DNA of 64,000 nucleotides from Lewinellaceae bacterium (GTDB lineage Bacteria > Bacteroidota > Bacteroidia > Chitinophagales > Saprospiraceae): positions 372,001 to 436,000 of the forward strand of contig JACJYG010000006.1 of the NCBI GenBank assembly GCA_020636215.1, given 5' to 3'. Numbering within the stretch: the first letter of the stretch is position 1; each line of letters starts with the position of its first letter. Below the pieces are notes generated by a model. The model saw only the letters and a list, made by a program, of their open reading frames with translations, made no database searches and was not told where the DNA came from. Positions 1-8,049 of this stretch are shown here, piece after piece. The translations under genes were made by a program, and so were the position numbers.

Positions 1-213
1 AACGGTTACCGCCCTCAGTTCTACTTCCGCACGACGGACGTTACTGGTGATGTGACCCTGCCGGAAGGTGTTGAAATGGTAATGCCTGGTGATAACGTTT
101 CCCTGACGGTGAAACTGCTCAACAATATTGCTATGGAAAAAGGCCTTCGTTTTGCTATCCGTGAGGGTGGCCGTACGGTAGGCGCCGGACAGGTTACGGA
201 AATCCTGGCCTAA
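1..213 (+). CDS. tuf: Elongation factor Tu, C-terminal 70 residues (partial)
   Basis: This is the 3' end of an open frame that starts before the window. The translation (NGYRPQFYFRTTDVTGDV...GRTVGAGQVTEILA) is the classic domain III of EF-Tu, the GTPase that delivers aminoacyl-tRNA to the ribosome. The R-x-G-G-R-T-V-G-x-G motif and the terminal I-L-A are diagnostic. A hairpin follows the stop, then tRNA-Trp and secE-nusG, which is the usual Bacteroidota order. The GTPase domain lies outside the window and cannot be judged. Confidence 0.97.
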   Translation, partial: NGYRPQFYFRTTDVTGDVTLPEGVEMVMPGDNVSLTVKLLNNIAMEKGLRFAIREGGRTVGAGQVTEILA

Positions 214-240
214 TATACACGAATAGTACTATATGATTGG

Positions 241-276
241 GAAGGTTAGGCATGCCGTTGGCACTGCCTAATCTTC
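241..276 (+). terminator. Hairpin after tuf
   Basis: The outer arms GAAGGTTAGGCA and TGCCTAATCTTC pair with one G-T wobble, and an inner TGCC-GTT-GGCA extends the stem. A short pyrimidine run (tctt) follows. It lies between the tuf stop and the tRNA-Trp gene, so it is either a weak terminator or a processing structure that separates the tuf mRNA from the tRNA. Confidence 0.55.
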
Positions 277-286
277 TCTTACATAA

Positions 287-359
287 ACGGGCATAGCTCA
301 AGTGGTAGAGCGACGGTCTCCAAAACCGTAGGCTGGGGGTTCAAGTCCTCCTGCCCGTG
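287..359 (+). tRNA. trpT: tRNA-Trp (anticodon CCA)
   Basis: A full cloverleaf can be drawn. The acceptor stem is ACGGGCA/TGCCCGT, the D-arm is GCTC/GAGC, the anticodon stem ACGGT/ACCGT encloses loop CTCCAAA (anticodon CCA), and the T-arm loop is TTCAAGT between GGGGG and CCTCC. The discriminator base is G and CCA is not encoded. The position between tuf and secE is the usual one for tRNA-Trp in Bacteroidota. Its last 17 nt are repeated three more times directly downstream. Confidence 0.95.
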
Positions 360-690
360 CAAGGCGGAAGAGGAGGACGCAGAAATTTATCCCGGCGATG
401 CAGTTGTAGGCGAAGTGAAGACGAGCCGTACAAATGCACAGTCGGGAAGTCCTCCTGCCCGTGCAAGGCGGAAGAGGAGGACGCAGAAATTTATCCCGGC
501 GATGCAGTTGTAGGCGAAGTGAAGACGAGCCGTACAAATGCACAGTCGGGAAGTCCTCCTGCCCGTGCAAGGCGGAAGAGGAGGACGCAGAAATTTATCC
601 CGGCGATGCAGTTGTAGGCGAAGTGAAGACGAGCCGTACAAATGCACAGTCGGGAAGTCCTCCTGCCCGTGCAAGGCGGAAGAGGAGGAC
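343..690. repeat. 104-bp tandem array carrying the tRNA-Trp 3' tail
   Basis: Three identical 104-bp units (343-446, 447-550, 551-654) are followed by a 36-bp partial copy (655-690). Each unit begins with the 18 bases AAGTCCTCCTGCCCGTGC, which in the first unit are the real 3' end of tRNA-Trp plus one base. In each unit TCCTCC pairs with a GGAGGA 20 nt further on. The rest of the unit folds on itself: CCCG, TGCA, TTGTA and GGC pair with GCC, TACAA, TGCA and CGGG. The last partial copy runs into a T-rich stretch (cttccttttttg). Open frames through the array shift with every copy (104 is not a multiple of 3) and are not genes. Confidence 0.95.
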
Positions 691-730
691 ATTCTTCCTT
701 TTTTGAGTTACACTCATAATCTGACTATTG

Positions 731-919
731 ATGGAAAGGTTGAAACTGTACATAATCGAGAGCTATAATGAGCTGGTGAACAAAGTGACCTGGCCAACCT
801 TGTCGAACCTTCAGGGGAGCACAGTGGTTGTTTTGGTGGCTTCGATCATCCTGGCCCTGGTTATTTTCCTGATGGATGTAATCTCCAAAGGGATTCTGGA
901 TCAGGTTTACAGCCTTTAA
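731..919 (+). CDS. secE: Preprotein translocase subunit SecE
   Basis: A 62-residue protein with one C-terminal membrane span (about residues 28-50, VVVLVASIILALVIFLMDVI) preceded by the conserved ESYNELVNKVTWPT amphipathic segment of bacterial SecE. It forms the SecYEG channel in the inner membrane. The ATG at 731 gives the family's usual short form; a TTG just upstream would add one residue. It sits 19 bp before nusG, as in most bacteria. No promoter is evident between it and the tandem array, so it probably depends on transcription coming through the array. Confidence 0.95.
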   Translation: MERLKLYIIESYNELVNKVTWPTLSNLQGSTVVVLVASIILALVIFLMDVISKGILDQVYSL

Positions 920-938
920 TTTTTTTAATGGGTATTTA

Positions 939-1532
939 ATGGCTGAAGAAAACGATAAGCAAGTTCAGGAAGAAACCGCTTCTTCTGGCGAAGAAAAGAG
1001 ATGGTATTCCCTTCGTGTTATTAGTGGTAAGGAACGGAAGATCAAAGAGCGAATCGAACTGGAAATAGAGCGGTCCGGCTGGAAGAGCTTTGTCACTCAG
1101 GTATTAGTACCCACTGAAAAAGTATATAAAATTCGCAACGGCAAAAAGGTGATCTCGGAACGCAATATTCTTCCGGGCTACATTCTTATCGAGGCTCTTC
1201 CCTCACTGCTTAGTGGTGAAGTGGTACAGGCCATTGCCAATATCCCTAATGTCATACATTTTCTGGGCCGGGATAACCCTATTCCGATGCGTGTTTCTGA
1301 AGCCAACCGAATGCTCGGCAAGGTGGACGAATCCCAGGAAGCGGGTGAAGCGATGATCGAGCCTTTCATCGTAGGCGAGACAGTCAAAATCATAGATGGC
1401 CCTTTCAGCGAATTTGTGGGAGATATTCAGGAGGTGAACGAAGAGAAGAAAAAGCTCAAAGTAATCGTCAAGATCTTTGGGCGCGGCACGGAGGTGGAAC
1501 TGAATTTCATGCAGGTAGAAAAAACATCCTAG
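939..1532 (+). CDS. nusG: Transcription termination/antitermination protein NusG
   Basis: A 197-residue protein. After an acidic N-terminal extension the NGN domain starts at about residue 20 (KRWYSLRVISGKERKIKERIE) and includes the ILPGYILIE strand. The C-terminal KOW domain (about 145-195) reads GETVKIIDGPFSEFVGDIQEV. NusG binds RNA polymerase and couples it to Rho or ribosomal S10. It is directly downstream of secE and upstream of rplK. Confidence 0.97.
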   Translation: MAEENDKQVQEETASSGEEKRWYSLRVISGKERKIKERIELEIERSGWKSFVTQVLVPTEKVYKIRNGKKVISERNILPGYILIEALPSLLSGEVVQAIANIPNVIHFLGRDNPIPMRVSEANRMLGKVDESQEAGEAMIEPFIVGETVKIIDGPFSEFVGDIQEVNEEKKKLKVIVKIFGRGTEVELNFMQVEKTS

Positions 1533-1650
1533 TTTTTCCAGAAAAAATACAATTAGGTCAAAAGAGTTTTGAAACTGCTTGGCTTTTGTCCGGCCTGTCC
1601 GGAAGCGCTTCCCTGAAGCCGGTAGTGGAGAATCGATTAAAGCGATTAAA

Positions 1651-2094
1651 ATGGCAAAGGAAGTAGATGTATTGATAAAACTTCAGGTGAAAGGCGGCCA
1701 GGCTAACCCGGCGCCTCCTGTAGGCCCTGCTCTTGGTGCAAAAGGCGTTAACATCATGGAATTTTGTAAGCGCTTCAACGCCGAGACGCAGGATAGAATG
1801 GGCCAGGTGCTGCCGGTGCTGATCACAGTTTTCAAGGATAAGTCCTTTTCTTTTGTGGTCAAAACGCCGCCGGCCGCTATTCAGCTTTTGGAAGCTGCCA
1901 AGCTTAAAAGCGGGTCTCCGGAGCCGAACCGTAACAAAGTTGGCGCCGTTTCCTGGGATCAGGTACGCACCATTGCGGAGAGCAAAATGACGGACCTCAA
2001 CTGCTTCACCGTGGAGTCAGCCATGAAAATGGTGGCAGGTACGGCGCGCAGCATGGGCCTCAACGTTGAAGGTACACCGCCTTGGGGCGAATAA
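1651..2094 (+). CDS. rplK: 50S ribosomal protein L11
   Basis: A 147-residue protein beginning MAKEVDVLIKLQVKGGQANP, with the L11 signature PAPPVGPALGAKGVNIMEFCKRFN and the C-terminal rRNA-binding domain (KVGAVSWDQVRTIAESKMTDLNC). The ATG at 1651 is chosen because it gives the family-standard N-terminus. The frame is open back to about 1579, but that segment has no L11 similarity. It binds the 23S GTPase-associated centre. Confidence 0.97.
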   Translation: MAKEVDVLIKLQVKGGQANPAPPVGPALGAKGVNIMEFCKRFNAETQDRMGQVLPVLITVFKDKSFSFVVKTPPAAIQLLEAAKLKSGSPEPNRNKVGAVSWDQVRTIAESKMTDLNCFTVESAMKMVAGTARSMGLNVEGTPPWGE

Positions 2095-2130
2095 TCCATC
2101 AACCAGTCAAAAAAGTAATTTATTGCAGGG

Positions 2131-2161
2131 AGCTCCGGTCAATCTGAGCGGAGCGCTAATC
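2131..2161 (+). promoter_or_regulatory. Ribosomal-protein spacer motif, copy 1 (rplK-rplA)
   Basis: A 31-nt stretch built as AGCTCCGG-N4-TCTGAGC-N5-GCTAATC ends 19 nt before rplA. The same three blocks with the same spacing recur before rplL. GCTCCG can pair with CGGAGC inside this copy. It may be a protein-binding RNA site for feedback control by L1 or the L10/L12 complex; that role is inferred from position and repetition only. Confidence 0.5.
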
Positions 2162-2180
2162 ACCTCAAAATTTCATACCT

Positions 2181-2876
2181 ATGGCAAAAGTAAGTAAAAA
2201 ACGAGCTGCCGCCAACGAAAAGGTCGACCGGGAAAAGTTGTATTCACTGGATGAAGCAATGGGCCTGGTAAAGAGCGTGAACACTACCAAGTTCGATGCC
2301 TCTGTCGACGTTCATGTGCGGTTGGGAGTAGACCCACGTAAAGCCGACCAGGCTATCCGTGGTACGGTTTCTCTCCCTCATGGTACCGGTAAGACAAAAC
2401 GGGTACTGGTCTTCTGTACACCCGACAAGGTTGATGAGGCCTTGGCAGCCGGTGCGGATTATGCCGGCCTGGATGAGTACATCCAGCAAATTAATAATGG
2501 CTGGACCGATGTCGACGTAGTGATCGCTATGCCGCAGGTCATGGCTCAGGTAGGCCGCCTCGGTAGAGTTTTGGGCCCGCGCGGCCTGATGCCCAACCCA
2601 AAAACAGGTACGGTCACTCAGGATGTAGCTACCGCTGTCTCTGATGTAAAAGGAGGTAAAATCTCTTTCCGAGTCGACAAATTCGGTATTATTCATGCTT
2701 CGGTAGGCCGAATCTCGTTTGAACCGGAAAAGTTAGTGGAAAATGCAAATGAACTGATCAACACACTGGCGCGCATGAAGCCCTCCTCCGCAAAGGGTAT
2801 CTATATGAAGTCAGTAACAGTGGCCAGTACCATGAGCCCCGGTATTCGGGTCGATGCTAAAGCCTTGGTTAAGTAA
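2181..2876 (+). CDS. rplA: 50S ribosomal protein L1
   Basis: A 231-residue protein of normal family length, with FDASVDVHVRLGVDPRKADQAIRGTVSLPHGTGK near the N-terminus and the LGRVLGPRGLMPNPKTGTVT signature in the middle. L1 forms the mobile stalk near the E site and in several bacteria also represses its own mRNA. It is separated from rplK by a spacer containing the 31-nt motif. Confidence 0.97.
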   Translation: MAKVSKKRAAANEKVDREKLYSLDEAMGLVKSVNTTKFDASVDVHVRLGVDPRKADQAIRGTVSLPHGTGKTKRVLVFCTPDKVDEALAAGADYAGLDEYIQQINNGWTDVDVVIAMPQVMAQVGRLGRVLGPRGLMPNPKTGTVTQDVATAVSDVKGGKISFRVDKFGIIHASVGRISFEPEKLVENANELINTLARMKPSSAKGIYMKSVTVASTMSPGIRVDAKALVK

Positions 2877-2898
2877 ATTGTTTAAAACCTGAAGCGCG

Positions 2899-3426
2899 AT
2901 GACTAAAGCAGAAAAGACCGCTACAATAGAGGACTTGAAGGAAAAGCTCAATAATATTCAGTTTTTCTATCTCACTGACTCTTCCACACTCTCTGTAGCG
3001 CAGATCAATAAATTCAGAAGGATGTGTTATGAGCGGGGTATCGAGATGCGCGTCGTCAAGAACACCCTGGTTAAGAAAGCGATGGAAGAAGCTCCGGAGG
3101 AGAAAAACTACGCCGCACTCTACGAGGCGCTGAAAGGCCCTACCGCCATCCTTTTTACTGATACGGCTAACGCCCCGGCGAAGTTGCTGAAGGTGTTCCG
3201 TGAAGACAACGAAAAGCCGGTCCTTAAGGCAGCTTACATCGATACCGATGTATTCCTTGGTGACGACCAGATTAATACCCTGGCGACTCTGAAATCCAAG
3301 GAAGATCTCATCGGAGAAATTATTGCCTTGTTGCAATCCCCGGCTAAAAACGTTGTGGGCGCCCTTAAATCCGGCGGTCAAAAACTCTCGGGTATCCTCA
3401 AAACGCTCGAAGCGCGGGCTGAGTAA
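2899..3426 (+). CDS. rplJ: 50S ribosomal protein L10
   Basis: A 175-residue protein with the typical N-terminal half (FYLTDSSTLSVAQINKFRRMCYERGIEMRVVKNTLVKKAM) and a C-terminal helix that carries L7/L12 dimers. The family length is about 165-175. It begins only 22 nt after rplA, so there is no room for a classical long L10 leader in front of it. The repeated spacer motif instead lies after it, before rplL. Confidence 0.96.
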   Translation: MTKAEKTATIEDLKEKLNNIQFFYLTDSSTLSVAQINKFRRMCYERGIEMRVVKNTLVKKAMEEAPEEKNYAALYEALKGPTAILFTDTANAPAKLLKVFREDNEKPVLKAAYIDTDVFLGDDQINTLATLKSKEDLIGEIIALLQSPAKNVVGALKSGGQKLSGILKTLEARAE

Positions 3427-3453
3427 CCTCCTGGCTGTTTGCCGTTCTCTTTT

Positions 3454-3484
3454 AGCTCCGGCACGTCTGAGCCGCCTGCTAATC
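3454..3484 (+). promoter_or_regulatory. Ribosomal-protein spacer motif, copy 2 (rplJ-rplL)
   Basis: The second copy of the AGCTCCGG-N4-TCTGAGC-N5-GCTAATC motif, 88 nt before rplL in a 146-nt spacer. It matches the rplK-rplA copy at 22 of 31 positions with no gaps, and the differences are confined to the two variable blocks. GCTC and GAGC can pair in both copies. Confidence 0.5.
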
Positions 3485-3572
3485 GAAGCTGGCCGATAGC
3501 CCCTAAATACGGCTTCCAAGCTGTACGCACTATATATATTTTTAACGTACAACTTTAAAAAAAACTCTTACA

Positions 3573-3956
3573 ATGGCAGATCTCAAAGCGTTTGCAGAAC
3601 AGCTGGTTAACCTCACGGTAAAAGAAGTGAATGAACTGGCTGCAATACTGAAAGATGACTATGGCATCGAACCTGCCGCGGCTGCAGTTGCAGTTGCTGC
3701 TGGCCCTGCTAGTGGTGGTGGTGAAGCCGCTGCTGCTGCAGAAAAAACGGAATTCGATGTTATCCTGAAGTCGGGCGGCGCCCAGAAACTTAAGGTGGTT
3801 AAAGAGGTGAAAACCTTGCTGAACCTCGGCCTGAAAGAAGCCAAAGACCTCGTTGATGGTGCTCCTGGCGTTCTGAAGGAAGGTGTTTCGAAAGATGAAG
3901 CAGAGAAGATCAAAGCCGCGCTTGAAGAAGCAGGTGCAGAGATCGAACTAAAGTAA
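3573..3956 (+). CDS. rplL: 50S ribosomal protein L7/L12
   Basis: A 127-residue acidic protein. The N-terminal dimerisation segment (about 1-30) is followed by an Ala/Gly-rich hinge (AAAAVAVAAGPASGGGEAAAA, about 36-56). The C-terminal factor-binding domain reads EKTEFDVILKSGG, LKVVKEVKTLLNLGLKEAKDLVDGAP. It forms the stalk that recruits translation GTPases. It is followed by a long hairpin before rpoB. Confidence 0.97.
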   Translation: MADLKAFAEQLVNLTVKEVNELAAILKDDYGIEPAAAAVAVAAGPASGGGEAAAAAEKTEFDVILKSGGAQKLKVVKEVKTLLNLGLKEAKDLVDGAPGVLKEGVSKDEAEKIKAALEEAGAEIELK

Positions 3957-4010
3957 CCTCTGTCTTTCGGGAAGGCCGGAAAGCAGGGTGCTGCCAAGCC
4001 CTCCCGGCGC

Positions 4011-4055
4011 GACAAGGCTTAGCGAGTTGTGTAACAACTGGCTAAGCCTATTGTC
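4011..4055 (+). promoter_or_regulatory. Long hairpin between rplL and rpoB
   Basis: GACAAGGCTTAGC pairs with GCTAAGCC-TA-TTGTC, and inside it AGTTGT pairs with ACAACT around a GTA loop. The result is an almost continuous stem of about 19 bp with a 2-nt bulge. No T-run follows. E. coli has an RNase III processing hairpin and an attenuator in the same rplL-rpoB spacer, so a processing or attenuation role is plausible here. A small CCCC/GGGG hairpin follows at 4089-4101. Confidence 0.6.
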
Positions 4056-4168
4056 GTATAATTAAGTTCACTGCATTTTGAACTTTTTCCCCTTTTAGGG
4101 GTATTATTACAGCATTAGGCAATCTTTAGAAAGCTATCTATTGCCGAATAAATAAATTCATTTTGCAA

Positions 4169-7100
4169 ATGACGTCAAACGGTAAGGTCCAAACAGCTGA
4201 AGAGCAACGATTTAGCTTCGGCAAAATTAAGCTTCCCTCACCATACCCTGATCTTCTTGAAATCCAGTTAAAGTCCTTCCAGGAGTTTTTTCAACTGGAA
4301 ACTACCCCCGAAAACAGAGGTAATGAGGGACTTTACAAAGTTTTTCAGGAAAATTTTCCGATCACAGATGCGAGAAACATCTTTGTACTAGAATTTCTGG
4401 ACTACTTCATCGACCCGCCGCGTTACACCATCGATGAGTGTATGCAGCGGGGACTGACGTATAGCGTCCCTCTGAAGGCAAAGCTCAGGCTTTCTTGTAA
4501 TGATGAAGAACACGTCGACTTCCAAACGATCGTCCAGGATGTCTTCCTTGGGAATATTCCCTATATGACACCCAAAGGAACGTTCGTTATCAATGGAGCA
4601 GAACGCGTGATCGTTTCCCAGCTCCACCGGTCTCCCGGGGTATTCTTTGGGCAGAGCTTCCACCCCAATGGCACCAAGATATACTCCGCGCGGGTGATCC
4701 CTTTCAAAGGGGCCTGGATGGAATTCGCCACGGATATCAATACGGTGATGTACGCCTACATCGACCGTAAGAAAAAATTCCCGGTAACAACCCTCCTGCG
4801 TGCGATCGGCTTCGATACTGATAAAGCCATCCTCGATATTTTCGACCTGGCTGATGAGGTGCCTGCTACCCGTGACATGCTGGAGAAAGCCATCGGCAGG
4901 AAACTGGGCGCCAGAGTATTGCGCAGCTGGACGGAAGACTTCGTTGACGAAGATACTGGTGAGGTAGTTACCATCGAGCGTAACGAGATCATTCTCGAAC
5001 GCGACATTGTACTGGATGAGGATAACATCGAGCAGATCCTGGAAGCAGATACCGAAACCATCATCCTGCAAAAGGAAGATATCGACCAGGATTACTCCAT
5101 TATATATAATACGTTACAGAAAGACCCCTCCAGTTCCGAAATGGAGGCCGTCCAGTATATATACCGCCAATTGCGGGGCACTGATCCCCCGGATGAGGAA
5201 ACGGCCCGCGGTATTATCGAAAAGCTGTTCTTCTCCGACAAGCGCTACAACCTTGGCGAAGTGGGGCGCTATAAGATCAACCGCAAGCTTGGCCAGGATA
5301 TCGACCGCGAATTGCTGGTCCTGACCAAAGAAGATATTATTGCTATTGTCAAATACCTGGTCAGCCTGATTAACCAGAAAGCGGAAATTGACGATATCGA
5401 CCACCTGAGTAATCGCCGGGTTCGCACGGTGGGGGAACAATTGTACGCCCAATTTGGCGTGGGCCTGGCCCGTATGGCTCGTACCATCCGCGAGCGGATG
5501 AACGTCCGCGACAATGAGGTATTTACACCTATTGACCTGATCAACGCCCGGACGCTTTCTTCGGTCATTAACTCTTTCTTCGGAACGAGTCAGCTGTCTC
5601 AGTTCCTCGACCAGACCAACCCCCTTTCCGAGATCACCCACAAACGGCGGATCTCGGCCCTGGGCCCTGGCGGCCTTTCGCGGGAACGTGCAGGTTTCGA
5701 GGTTCGTGACGTACACTATTCCCACTACGGGCGCTTGTGTACGATCGAGACCCCGGAGGGGCCCAACATTGGCCTTATTTCTACACTTTGTGTACACGCC
5801 AAGGTCAATAAGATGGGCTTCCTGGAGACGCCCTACCGCAAGGTTTCCGATGGAGCGGTTGAAGTCAAGACCGAACCGATTTATCTGTCCGCAGAAGGAG
5901 AAGACTTCAAACGCATCGCCCAGGCGAATGCGCCGCTCAGCGAGAAGGGCGCCTTCGAATCCGACCGCATTAAATGTCGGGAACACGGTGATTTCCCCGT
6001 GTTGTCGCCTAATGAGATCGAATACATGGACGTCGCTCCTAACCAGATTGTAGGGGTTTCGGCTTCCATGATCCCCTTCCTGGAGAACGACGACGCCAAC
6101 CGCGCCCTGATGGGCTCGAACATGCAGCGTCAGGCCGTTCCCCTGTTGCGCCCCCGTTCCCCGATCGTGGGCACCGGCCTGGAAGGTAAAGTTGCCCGGG
6201 ACTCCCGGATGTTGATCAATGCCGAAGGAGATGGGGTAGTGGAATATGTGGATGCCAACGAGATCATCATCCGCTACGACCGCACCGATGAAGAACAGCT
6301 GGTGTCTTTTGAAGATAACCGCAAGGTTTACAAACTCATCAAATTCCGCCGGACTAACCAGGGGACCTGTATCAACCTCAAGCCCATCGTTAAGCGCGGC
6401 CAACGGGTAAACAGAGGTCAAATTCTTTGCGATGGCTATGCAACGGACAAAGGAGAACTGGCGCTGGGGCAGAACCTGAAAGTGGCTTTTATGCCCTGGA
6501 AAGGGTATAACTTTGAAGATGCCATCGTGCTTTCTGAGCGGGTTGTGCAAGAGGATGTCTTTACCTCCGTCCACATCGAACACTTCGAACTGGATGTGCG
6601 GGATACCAAACTCGGCGAGGAAGAACTGACCAATGATATCCCGAACGTTAGTGAAGAGGCCACCAAGGACCTCGACGAGAACGGGATAATCCGCGTGGGC
6701 GCCTGGGTTAAAGAAGGTGATATTCTCATTGGCAAGATTACGCCAAAAGGGGAATCCGATCCGACTCCGGAAGAAAAGCTGCTGCGCGCCATCTTTGGTG
6801 ACAAAGCCGGAGATGTCAAGGATGCTTCGCTCAAGGCGCCGCCTTCCACTTCTGGTATCGTTATCGACAAGCAGCTTTTTGCTCGGGCAAAGAAGGACAA
6901 AGTCCAGAAAACCCAGGAGAAAGAGTTGCTGACCAAGCTGGAAGATCAGCATAAGATCGCACTCAATGAGTTGAAGACGATCCTGATTGACAAATTGCTG
7001 GTGTTGGTTAAAGGGAAGATATCTCAGGGTGTACGTAGTATTTACAATGAGCCCCTGATCCCAAAGAGTACTAAGTTTACGCAGGCCTTGTTGCGCGACA

Positions 7101-7990
7101 TCGAATACACGACTGTTGATTATACCAACTGGACCGAGGATTCTAAGGCCAATGAGCAGATAGCGAAGTTGCTGCATAACTACAGCATCAAGTTTAATGA
7201 AGAGGTAGGCCGCTATAAGCGCGAGAAGTTCAACATCAGCATTGGTGATGAACTTCCGGCAGGCGTACTCAAATTGGCTAAGGTTTACATGGCGAAGAAG
7301 CGCAAACTTCGCGTGGGTGACAAACTGGCCGGCCGCCACGGTAATAAGGGTATTGTATCCAAGATCGTACGGATCGAGGACATGCCGTTCCTGGAAGACG
7401 GAACGCCGGTGGATATCGTTCTGAACCCGCTTGGCGTACCTTCCCGGATGAACCTGGGGCAGATCTTCGAAACGGTATTGGGCTGGGCTGGAGAGAAGCT
7501 GGGCCTGAAGTTTGCAACACCGATCTTCGACGGCGCCAGCAAGGAGGAAATCGATGAATACATCCAAAGCGCCGGCTTGCCTAGCCTGGGACAAACCTAC
7601 CTGTCGGATGGGGAAACGGGTGACCGCTTCCACCAGCAGGCAACCGTAGGGGTGATCTACATGCTCAAGCTATCGCACATGGTCGACGACAAGATGCATG
7701 CCCGTTCTATTGGCCCGTACTCGCTGATCACACAGCAGCCGCTGGGTGGTAAGGCCCAGTTCGGTGGCCAGCGCTTCGGTGAAATGGAAGTTTGGGCGCT
7801 TGAAGCCTTCGGTGCTTCCAACATCCTGCAGGAGTTACTGACTATCAAGTCGGACGATATCAACGGCCGCGCCAAGGCTTACGAGGCGATCGTAAAGGGA
7901 GACCCGCTGCCCGACCCGGGCATCCCCGAGTCTTTCAACGTACTGATCCACGAATTACGTGGCCTGGCGTTGGATGTGAAGTTTGACTAA
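4169..7990 (+). CDS. rpoB: DNA-directed RNA polymerase subunit beta
   Basis: A 1273-residue beta subunit. Clear landmarks are the rifampicin-region FFGTSQLSQFLDQTNPLSEITHKRR, GGLSRERAGFEVRDVHYSHYGRLC, TPEGPNIGLIS, the switch-region GDKLAGRHGNKGI, and the C-terminal LGGKAQFGGQRFGEMEVWALEA that contacts beta-prime. The ATG at 4169 gives MTSNGKVQ; a TTG 6 nt upstream is also in frame. It is co-transcribed with rpoC across a 59-nt spacer holding a perfect hairpin. Confidence 0.98.
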   Translation: MTSNGKVQTAEEQRFSFGKIKLPSPYPDLLEIQLKSFQEFFQLETTPENRGNEGLYKVFQENFPITDARNIFVLEFLDYFIDPPRYTIDECMQRGLTYSVPLKAKLRLSCNDEEHVDFQTIVQDVFLGNIPYMTPKGTFVINGAERVIVSQLHRSPGVFFGQSFHPNGTKIYSARVIPFKGAWMEFATDINTVMYAYIDRKKKFPVTTLLRAIGFDTDKAILDIFDLADEVPATRDMLEKAIGRKLGARVLRSWTEDFVDEDTGEVVTIERNEIILERDIVLDEDNIEQILEADTETIILQKEDIDQDYSIIYNTLQKDPSSSEMEAVQYIYRQLRGTDPPDEETARGIIEKLFFSDKRYNLGEVGRYKINRKLGQDIDRELLVLTKEDIIAIVKYLVSLINQKAEIDDIDHLSNRRVRTVGEQLYAQFGVGLARMARTIRERMNVRDNEVFTPIDLINARTLSSVINSFFGTSQLSQFLDQTNPLSEITHKRRISALGPGGLSRERAGFEVRDVHYSHYGRLCTIETPEGPNIGLISTLCVHAKVNKMGFLETPYRKVSDGAVEVKTEPIYLSAEGEDFKRIAQANAPLSEKGAFESDRIKCREHGDFPVLSPNEIEYMDVAPNQIVGVSASMIPFLENDDANRALMGSNMQRQAVPLLRPRSPIVGTGLEGKVARDSRMLINAEGDGVVEYVDANEIIIRYDRTDEEQLVSFEDNRKVYKLIKFRRTNQGTCINLKPIVKRGQRVNRGQILCDGYATDKGELALGQNLKVAFMPWKGYNFEDAIVLSERVVQEDVFTSVHIEHFELDVRDTKLGEEELTNDIPNVSEEATKDLDENGIIRVGAWVKEGDILIGKITPKGESDPTPEEKLLRAIFGDKAGDVKDASLKAPPSTSGIVIDKQLFARAKKDKVQKTQEKELLTKLEDQHKIALNELKTILIDKLLVLVKGKISQGVRSIYNEPLIPKSTKFTQALLRDIEYTTVDYTNWTEDSKANEQIAKLLHNYSIKFNEEVGRYKREKFNISIGDELPAGVLKLAKVYMAKKRKLRVGDKLAGRHGNKGIVSKIVRIEDMPFLEDGTPVDIVLNPLGVPSRMNLGQIFETVLGWAGEKLGLKFATPIFDGASKEEIDEYIQSAGLPSLGQTYLSDGETGDRFHQQATVGVIYMLKLSHMVDDKMHARSIGPYSLITQQPLGGKAQFGGQRFGEMEVWALEAFGASNILQELLTIKSDDINGRAKAYEAIVKGDPLPDPGIPESFNVLIHELRGLALDVKFD

Positions 7991-8005
7991 ATCAAAATGT
8001 TTAAC

Positions 8006-8031
8006 TGTCCCGCCTGTTATCAGGCGGGACA
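8006..8031 (+). promoter_or_regulatory. Hairpin between rpoB and rpoC
   Basis: An 11-bp perfect stem, TGTCCCGCCTG/CAGGCGGGACA, with a TTAT loop in the 59-nt rpoB-rpoC spacer. It is GC-rich but lacks a T-tract and lies between two genes that must be co-expressed, so it looks more like a processing or pausing structure than a terminator. Confidence 0.5.
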
Positions 8032-8049
8032 CTCCAATAATACTTCAAT

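Noticed and set aside
343..690. CRISPR-like array
   Set aside because: The repeated unit is continuous and identical; there are no distinct spacers and no cas genes.
298..768. Several 76-101 aa open frames on both strands in the tandem array
   Set aside because: They arise only because the 104-bp repeat lacks stop codons in some frames; successive copies are read in different frames and nothing resembles a protein family.
1579..1650. 24-residue extension of L11
   Set aside because: The L11 family starts at MAKEVDVL; the extension has no similarity and begins with a weak codon.
2869..3552. 227-aa frame antisense to rplJ
   Set aside because: Complementary to a conserved ribosomal gene and lacking any recognisable domain.
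5114..7633. 839-aa open frame antisense to rpoB
   Set aside because: A shadow caused by rpoB codon bias; it overlaps the essential gene fully and matches no family.
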